Source: Ophioceras dolichostomum
Lineage: Eukaryota > Ascomycota > Sordariomycetes > Magnaporthales > Ophioceraceae
NCBI GenBank assembly: GCA_003049485.1
Contig: PYST01000001.1
Coordinates: 1 to 64,000, forward strand
Length of the DNA: 64,000 nt
Direction of reading: 5' to 3'
Below, piece by piece: positions 55,504-64,000 of the stretch (within the stretch, counting starts at the first letter, position 1; each line of letters begins with the position of its first letter). Under the pieces are notes generated by a model, which made no database searches, was not told the DNA's origin, and saw only the letters and a list, made by a program, of their open reading frames with translations. The translations under genes and the position numbers were made by a program.

Positions 55504-58500
55504 GGCTACCGCGGAAGGAGGTAACCGCGACTCTTCCTGCGTGTGGGGAGCGAGCCACTTACATGCGTGCAGTACGAGGGTTGCTTGTCAGGTCTGGGGA
55601 GGTGACCACGACAATATGCTAAGGTTTGTACCCCAGTGGTATTCGACGCAATGGGCAGGCGTTCTGGTAACTTTCTGGCCTTTGCTTCAAGCTTGACTGT
55701 GGTAGGTACCAAGGTAGCTCCGCACGCCGAAGTCAAGTGGTATTGGGTCGCCCCAGCATCCGTGACATGAGGGGAACAAACGGTACGCAAAGAGCGGGAC
55801 AGGGGCGGCCGTTTGGTAAATTAAGCCGCGGGCTGTTGGGTTGGGAGCTTGGGATGAGTGAAAAACTGTGGACGTGAGATCGCCTTTCTCTGGGGAGACC
55901 GATGACTGGTACCTCGTGGTTCGTGCAAGGGAAGGAAGTACCCTGGAAAGAGGAGGAAGAAGGGAAGGTACGAAGGAGGTACGAAGGGTAACCCTGCGAT
56001 CCACACATTCACCCATCCGTCGTCGTTTCCTTCCATCTCTTCATCACGAAAACATGCACACATGCTCTCTCCACCAGCTCCCTCCACTAGCTCCCTTCAA
56101 GCTTCTCCAACTTGCGAGCTCGGCCCCATTCACGGGCGGTTGCAACATTGCCCAGTCTCGCAGACACAGCGCGGTTACCTGGGCAGTTACCTGGAGAGGC
56201 AAGGGATGTTAGGGAGCAAACCGCCTCCCCCGCCTCCCCGTCCTGCATCAAGCAATTCGTACCTGTGACCTGCTCCTCCGGACACTAGGGCAGCCATTGA
56301 GGCCGCGCAACTCGCCGACGGGCCTACTACAGCACAAGATGGTGTGCGGAGGGCAGAATGGCCTTCCTGCTCCGAGTGGGCGAGTGGTGTGGTCCGGAAA
56401 CCGGGCAGATTGATTGCGAGCAACGATGCGCCTCTGCTGCTTTCCGTTGTAAGTACCTCCTCCGCTCACCTACCTCAGCACTCTGTACATATAATATATG
56501 GCGGGTGCCACCTGTCTGGTGCCAGCAAAGAGTGCGCAAAGGCAGGTACCCATAGCACCTGGCCTCACTTGTGCAAGGATAGAAAGGCAGGGGGAGGAAA
56601 TGGGAGGATGTACAATCGTATGTACATACTGTCAGAAGGAGGGAGACGAGTGGACCACTGAAAGGCTCGTGGCGACTGGGAAGGGGAGGACTGTGGAGGT
56701 GCGACGTGAACGACATGGATGGGGAACCTCACAAGAACGCCTCCTTCGTCACCATCACCCCGGCTTCAGGCAACTCTCCGAATCCACAGGCACGTTGGCT
56801 CCAACATGGGTTGCGCTAAAATAGAAGAGAGAGAAGAAGAATGCGTTGATGAAAAGAGGAAGCGGGCAGGTGACCTGTTTGTGGGCTCTCAGTTGGTTCT
56901 GAGCAAGGAGAGTTATCCATCACCTAATCAAAGCCCGGGTCCAGGTGAGGTAAGGGATGTTGGTGTTTGGCTGACCTCGAGTGTGCTCGTTGTCAGACGC
57001 CTCGCCGGCGGGTGCTTGCTGCCGCCAATGACAGGTATTTTGGCCGTCGTTTCTTCCAACCCTCCCTCTCATTATCGCTATCACTATTCCCTTCACTTTC
57101 TTGCCCCGGATAGCAGAATTAGTGAGGAGGGGGCCTGTGATTCCATTCTCTCCTCATTCCCTCTTCCCCTCATCTTCTCCCTTTCCGGGGTGGTCGCCTT
57201 CGTGGTTCATTCGTGGTTCATTCCCAGTTTCCCCAAGCTAGCCAAGCTGGGAACGCTCCTTCATTGGCCGCTAGCACTGGCAGGATTCAAGCTCGTCGTC
57301 GCCGACCGGGCCAGGATGGCCGTCCGTTGTCCAGGATGGACGTTGCGCAAGCAAAAGGCCGTGGCCGAATGGCAAGGTCCCGCAGGAGGCAACCCTGACA
57401 CCCGACAATAAAAGGGCCGTTTCCAGCAAATTTTGTCTGAGGACAGCCAGGCAAGCAAGGCCCTCCAAGTGGAGTTTCGTGGTCTGCGCTCTGCACAGTC
57501 TGCAGGCGTCTGTTGTGGGGTGGAGGGTGGTTGGGTGCCGAGGGTGCTTCTCACTTCCGGCAAACGTCTAGCAGAGATCGGCCTTGGCCTGGGACGACAG
57601 GATTGCGGAAATGCAATGCAGCGATGGATCGAAGAAACGCCTCGCCTTTTCTCGGTGCTTTCCCCTCCCTCCATCAGAATCTAACCCTCCTTCCCCACAG
57701 CGACTTTCCCCAAATCCCCTGCTGACCCACCTCTTGATCGATCTTGCCGGACCGGCGACAGCCCGCCCAAAGCGCCCCAAAACGCCTGGGGGAAGGTGAT
57801 GTGTGGAGAAGCACAAATGTGCGCTAACTCGCCAAGTTCCGTCCTTCAACGACGCACCACTTCATCTCCATGTGTCTGTGCCGCGCAACTCGGCAGTCCA
57901 CGGAGATGGGGTATGTATGTCGTAAAGACCACCTGCTAGGTAGGTGTTGTACTTCTGCTTGCACTGCGGGCATTTCCGGCGTCAATTTACCACCTGCCTG
58001 CTCACCGTCTTTCGGAAGGACCTCTCCCTCACTCATCATCCCTTGTTCATCCCTCATCCAGCCGCATTCCAAAGTTCCAGCATTCCAGGTGGCTCGCACG
58101 GGAGAAAGCAGGAGGTGAGGGAAGCGAAAGAATGAAGAGGAAGACTACATCGTCGACGGTACAGCATGCACGCATCTATCTGAGGGCGGAGTTATTCCAA
58201 TTGACCGGGAAAGCGGCCGTAATCTGCATGTTCGAGTTTGTTTCCCCCTTATCCCTCCTCGCTTCTGTATCTCGCATAGTGGTTGTCAGCTCTAGCGGCC
58301 TCGAAATATGCAGGTATACAACTATAGTGTGAATTTATATCTGACCGATCCATTCCTCCTTGGGTTTTCATCAGGGCGATTGAGTGATACGATTCAGCCT
58401 GTGGCCGGCCTGGCGGGAGACGGAGATACGATACATGGACTGTAGATCTGGGAGCAGGAAAAACGGCCTTTCTCAACGACATCTCGGCACATGCAGGCTT

Positions 58501-61500
58501 TCCCCGTCTGCCCCGTCTGTGGCCAGGTGGCAGCACAGACCACTCCGATTTAAGGCCGAGCCCAAGAACGAATCAGCGGCAGGACAAATAATAGTCCTCA
58601 TGCTGTAATCGATTTCCGCGGAATGAGAAATGCACACACTGGAAGCAGCAGCATCACCAACAAGCGACCGAGGCGACATGACACTGTCAGGGAGAGGCGC
58701 AATGGCTACCTAGGTAGTCGTGGAAGCGCCCTGATGTCGGAGCTCATGGACGCGGAAACAAAGTCTGGGCCCCATCGTCTGGGGTCGATGCTAGCTTGGC
58801 CCCATCACGTCTGCCCTGGTTGTAGTTCCCCCTCGAGTCTCCGCCCATCATATTCCTTATTAGCTGCTTGCCGCAAGACCAATTCCCCATATCTCTAAAT
58901 CTAGGTAGGCATGGTAGCGGGCCACCCCGAGAACCAGCGGATGTCTTCTTCTTGCCTAGAACGGGTGCGGCCACGCGAAGCACCGCTCGCCCAGGCTTGC
59001 CCAACAGGACGGACGAGAGAGACGAAAGAGGGATGGAGGGTGGAGTGCGCCGGCGGCCGAGTCGGGGCTTCTTCTGATGAATCTCGTGCTTCGACAACAA
59101 GGGACAGAAAGATCGAGGTCCTCTCGTCAGCACAACGGCGCCGGCATGCTGCCGTGGAACGCACGCCCAAATTCTATGCCCCTTTGTTGGCTCGGGGCAA
59201 CTTGGGTCCTGACTCCTGATGGTCCTCGTCCAACCCTCGTCCGCTCTCGGGGTCCTGGCAAAAAGCCCGTCTGTATGCCGCCTTGGAAGCTCATGCGTCT
59301 GGTTTCCCATTATAGGTAGGTACACTTATAGTAGTTAGTCCCACATACCGCATATACCCACAAACTCTACCTAGCTTCCATCTCGACGGCGCCGACCGAA
59401 CGACCGTTGCAAGCCGGCGTTGCGTGAGGCTTGGTATACCCAACACCCTGACAAGGCGAGGCGCAGGTCACGATCGATTCCCTGACTCCGACGCCGCCTC
59501 GTGACCGGAAGAGAAAAAAAGAAGGAAAAGAAGGAAGATTGAAGCGAGCAACGACAAAAAGGAACGACAAAAGAAGGACCCGAGTATCAGGCCGTTTTGG
59601 GTGTACTGACATCCACTAGAATCCACAGGCACCCACACTGAAGCACACTGAAGCGTTCGAGACTCGCCAGGTGACCCCGCAGAATGCCCGAGTCATTTTG
59701 TATGAGAGGCCCAAATCTGGAGGTTGAGGCCGCGCTCGGCCCGATAACATGATGGGAATGCTCTGGAAACAGGGCGCGCGCCAGCAAAGCAAGAGCAGGA
59801 GTACGAAAAGACAAGTTGAGGGAAAAATAAAGAATTGACCGAATTCTTCACAACTCGACAATTTCTAGACTCCTCCACGGGGTCGCCCCCATTCCCCCAT
59901 ATGACAAGTGCTTGCGACGCCATCCGTCGCAGGTCGCTCCAAGACGCTGGAATTAGCACACCGTTGGTAGTCACGGGAACTAGACCACCTCGGCCAAAAC
60001 GCGGCGCCTCCATTCTGTCAGCTCTTAGTTAGCGCCTCACGTGTCGATGGCGTGTAAGTGGTAAGTAGGGAGAGATTTCGTTTTCGTTTTGACTAATACT
60101 ACAACTAGGAAAATATACGACGGCACGGGGAGAGAGATACTACCTCTATGTAGTACATCCATGGTACATAGGTAGGTGTTTCTTTCCGAGGCTCATAGGG
60201 ACGTAATTGAGCCGTCGCCGAATCCGAGGCTATCTCGAAAAAAGACATCAATTATCACAGGATGATGAAGATGCATGCATGCACACAGATGTGCGAATCT
60301 CGCCGAGGTCACCGATGTGGCAACGAGAAAGAAAGTCGACTAAAGTTACCTACCTACAGGTACCTACCTACCTACCTTACCTACCCCGTCCATCGGTCTG
60401 CTCCGCCGCCGTCACGTCATGACCGTCCATCACCGCTTTCCACGGGAATGGTTCTTGGGCCCAAACCGTGACCTGTAGTTGGTTGATGGTGAGGCGCGAC
60501 TCGTCTTTTCAGGGACATGGTTAGATGTACGCCAAGGACGCCCGCCTCTCTAGACTAGAGTCGAGGCTCTCTGACCTCTCACTGTCCTAGTATCTTCTAC
60601 ACATTCTCTTTGTCATGCCAATTTCAAGACAGCCAGCAAGCAGGACGGCAAATAGTAGTAGCGTCTAGACACGGCGGCGGAAGGGACTGGTGATACGCCA
60701 GCCGACCACTCCCGCTCCCCGCTCGCAGCCGCCACTCTTACAATGGTCTTGATTTTCGGCAGCCCGGCTGTGATCGTCCCCAGCTCCTGTGGAGAGGCTT
60801 CGAGAAGAGGAGGGAGAGGAAAGAGACATATGGAAGGAGTCCCACCTTTTCTGACGGCAAGGCTTGCCGCGTGGGTGTTCCTGACACAACTTCATTCCAA
60901 GCTCTTATCGACACTTGCTTGGCAAGACAGGTTGTGGCTGCCTGTGCCCTCTTCACCACGGCGACAACTGCAGTGACGATTTCCCCGGACGTTCCCCCGC
61001 ACTCTGAGAGAACACAGCCGAGCTATCAATGGTAGTGGCTTCGCCTGATAGAAACATCGCACGATACTGTGAGTCTCCTCTAGATAAATCCCGGTTCCCC
61101 GTACAGGCCCAAGCGACAAGTGCGTAGATGATGCCCTCATTCCTATGGCTTTGATCTACTGCCCTGAGCTTTGTGGGAGAGATTGAAATCCGAGGGATGC
61201 GTCTCGCTAGATGTGGGAAGGGATGTACTTGATGTAGGGTATGGTAGGCACCTCGGTGCCAGTCTTTCAGCCACCCGTCAAGCGCACGCTCTCTACAAAG
61301 ACGCGTGGTTGAGCAAGGGACCGTAAAATACCAGAAACTTCTGGTCATTATAGAACTTTGGAGGATCCGGTCTGTCTTCCTGCTATCAGCCTCTCATCCA
61401 AAGCTGGCTCAGCCTGCCAGGGAAAGATGTGTCGAATCCCGTGCCACTCTGCGAGCCTGCCGCCCGCAACAGCAGCTTTCTACCCGCAACCCCTGCGTCC

Positions 61501-64000
61501 TTGGCCAGATACAGCCTGATCAGGCCCCCGCTGCCGTCGTGCCTGTGAGCCATGCCCCAACAGCGTCCAACGCTGATGATGCCATGGCTGGGGAGCTGGG
61601 GAGGGGTGATCGCAGGTCTCGGTCGTTCTCATAGTCACAGACACATTGGGCGTAACCTCACCTACCACGCGGATGCCCGGCTGTCCGATGCTGGTCGGTC
61701 AGCACCTTAGCTGTAAGACAAACCCGTGTCGAACCCTAGGAGTTCCCGGACCGCACTCCGAGACCGGACGAACGACTGCGGAGACGTCCATTTCGGGCCC
61801 GGGACCAGCCGAAAGGTAGTCACACGAACGCGGGCGTAATGGACACAACCAGGTCCGTGTCTGTGTGTCCAAGGTGGCCTCCGAGTCGGCACGGAGGCCT
61901 ACGCCCGTTCCTCTTTCGTCAGTGATACCACCGAGGCGACCAACAGCTGGTCCTCCTACAAGCGATACTAGGGAAACTGGCGAACAGACAGCTGCACTCG
62001 CAGATTGAGGACGGTTCCGACAAAGTTGGAGAAAACAGGACCATAGCCTGGATGAAAATGAAATGGAAGATGGTGTGACTTGGAACCTTGGGAACCTGGG
62101 AACTCTCCATAAACCAGTACCGGGAGGGGTCGCGATTTGAGGACGCCGTAGTGGCCACATAACCGCGCCCGGTGCCGGCCTGCCGTTGCACGGATGCTCA
62201 AAAGTCGGGCATGATGATCTGCCCGCCCGGACATCACCAAATCAGTTGGTACGCCGATAGGTGTGGTGATAGGACGGACTGGCGCGTCGCCCTACTCGAC
62301 CCGGATGCGAATAGCATAGATAGGGTAGCTGCACAGGGGCCGTTGTCTTTCTGGTGGTGGCACCCGCCTCTCCGGCCTCTCGACCTCCTATCCTATCCAC
62401 GGACCGCCATCATGGGATAGGCTCGTTGTACAAAGAAACGCCTCCAAGGAGGAGTCCGCTTTTCTTTCTGTTCAAAGAGGCAAGGCCTCTGAGACGAGTG
62501 CCCATGCGATCCTTTCCGTACCTGCTCGAGAGCAGAGATGAGGTGCTCGCTGCCGGGGCGGCCAACGCAACTCTCGCCCTAACTAGGTACCTGCATGTAA
62601 GTCGGTGGGAGTTCCGGGCTTCACCCACTTGGGGCCACGCCACACGCCAGCTGAGTAGGTATCGAGGTAGGCCACTTAGAAAGAGAGAAGGATAATAGTT
62701 CGCGGTGACGACGATCGCAAGAAGACAGATGACAAGTCGTATCCCTGGGCTTCGTCTCACTACAGCGACTTAACCCGTTGATTCGGGGACATCATACATG
62801 TGCACCTCCGACAATTTGTCCCGCTTTGATGGCTTGATGACTTGATGGCTGATGACTGATGTGGATAAGCGAAACCAATGCGCAAGGTTAGCCGGCGTCT
62901 CGCCGCATCGCGCCTGTGATTGTGATTCTTACCTCTCCCCCAGCCGTATCTGGGTACCAATCTGGGTACCAATCTGGGTACCAATCTGGGGCCAACCTCA
63001 CCCTCCCCTTTGTCCTCTACCTGCTAGCAGGTAGGTAGGATAGGATAAAAGTTCGGAACTATCGAATGAAGTGTGTGTGTGTTTAACGTTGCAACGTGAG
63101 GAAGTGTGGGAGCCCAGCAGTTGCTGATGAAACGCAACTTAGTCCGGCCCGGGTGTTTCCCACGCGAAAACTGATCGGTTCTTGTGGGCGTCCAATGGTG
63201 CTAGTCGGTCTCACCTACCCGCGGGCTAGTGGCTTCGGAGAGGTTTCTCAGCCAGCTTGATCTTAGTGGCGGGTAGGGCAGATAGATGATAGACACCTAC
63301 CAATGAAGTAGGGCGCCTGGATGGGGAATGCTGGATGGGGAATGCGCGAGAAAACGCGTGAGCGGCACGCGTCTCGGGAAGTGCGGGAGGTGTGAGACAC
63401 AAGGACGATCCGGCAGATCAGCCACCCACCCACCTTTTCCCTTCCGTCGGAAGAGACAAAGCGGGGGAGAGAAGGGAGGGAGGAGGGTTTGTTTCACAGG
63501 TTGCACTTCCCGACCATGAACGGCTGATCGACTCCCATATCACGAGAGGGATAGGAGCAAATACGCAAATGCTGGATGTCATATGGATCTATCTGTCTCT
63601 GGGGGCTAGAGAATTAGAATATAGAGGGCCAGATTTGACTTGAGCCTCCTTTTATGGGTAATAGACAATAGAACATGCGGTATATAAACGAGATCAAAAC
63701 CTCAAGAGAAGAGAACAAAGAAACGCAGAAAAAAGGCAAACGAAATAGGTATCTCGCATGAACCCAATCCCAACATCAAAACACTCCGCAACGGGGACCT
63801 CGCTGATGTCCCCCCTCCTCCTCAACTCCCTACTGTAGATCTCGTCTCATTCCGGGTAGGAAGGAAAGAGAGAGAAAGAAGAGAAACAAAATCACCAAGC
63901 CAGCCGCGATATGGTTCGAAGATGCATGCATATAACTTGTTGCAATGGTTGGCGCGCGAGCACCATGTAGAAAAAACTTTCCCCAAACGCGCCGGGGCGG
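55504..64000. other. 8.5-kb stretch with no supported gene
   Basis: Many overlapping frames of 60-230 codons on both strands, none showing a recognisable domain, splice chain or consistent codon bias. Rich in TAGG/CCTA runs (59310, 60168, 60346-60386, 63030). A gene lacking known families could be hidden here. Confidence 0.5.
62949..62991 (+). repeat. 12-bp minisatellite, three and a half copies
   Basis: Unit TCTGGGTACCAA repeated three times and followed by a partial TCTGGGG. The copies are identical, so the expansion is recent. Confidence 0.9.

Overview
This is nuclear DNA of a filamentous ascomycete (Pezizomycotina), most likely a Sordariomycete. The evidence is short introns (65-210 bp) with GT...AG ends and CTGAC-type branch sites, long intergenic stretches carrying dispersed TAGG/CCTA tetranucleotide runs, and fungal families such as WSC, DUF300/TMEM184, CSC1 and an intron-bearing nuclear tRNA. 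The genus cannot be fixed from the sequence alone.

Left arm (1-11.3 kb, accessory in character). It opens with a decayed array of about 20 near-identical 42-residue tetratricopeptide units, the type that forms the C-terminus of fungal NLR-like (STAND) proteins. The array is interrupted by two solo LTRs, each with an exact 5-bp target duplication, and by a frameshifting deletion. After a gene-poor stretch come a GNAT acetyltransferase (minus strand) and a three-exon gene whose best model fuses an OTT_1508-like nucleotide/nucleic-acid deaminase to a MYND zinc finger.

Middle (11.9-41.6 kb). Widely spaced genes, several of them membrane proteins: a DUF300 solute-transporter-like protein, a low-complexity Q/S/G-rich protein, a WSC cell-wall stress sensor, a kelch-ectodomain single-pass protein with a long disordered cytoplasmic tail, a coiled-coil protein of unknown role, and a CSC1/OSCA-type stress-gated cation channel with six exons.

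Right arm (42-64 kb). A broken GMC oxidoreductase, a tRNA-Arg(CCT) with an 11-nt intron, a four-pass membrane protein (DUF1774-like), a mitochondrial-type holo-ACP synthase, a SET-domain protein with a predicted signal peptide, and a sugar-porter MFS transporter. The last 8.7 kb shows no gene I can support.

There is no biosynthetic or operon-like logic. The genes are mostly independent housekeeping and surface-sensing functions, plus an accessory left end. The observations most worth follow-up are the deaminase-MYND fusion and the LTR-interrupted TPR array. All exon joins were worked out by hand from splice signals and reading phase and have not been tested against transcripts.
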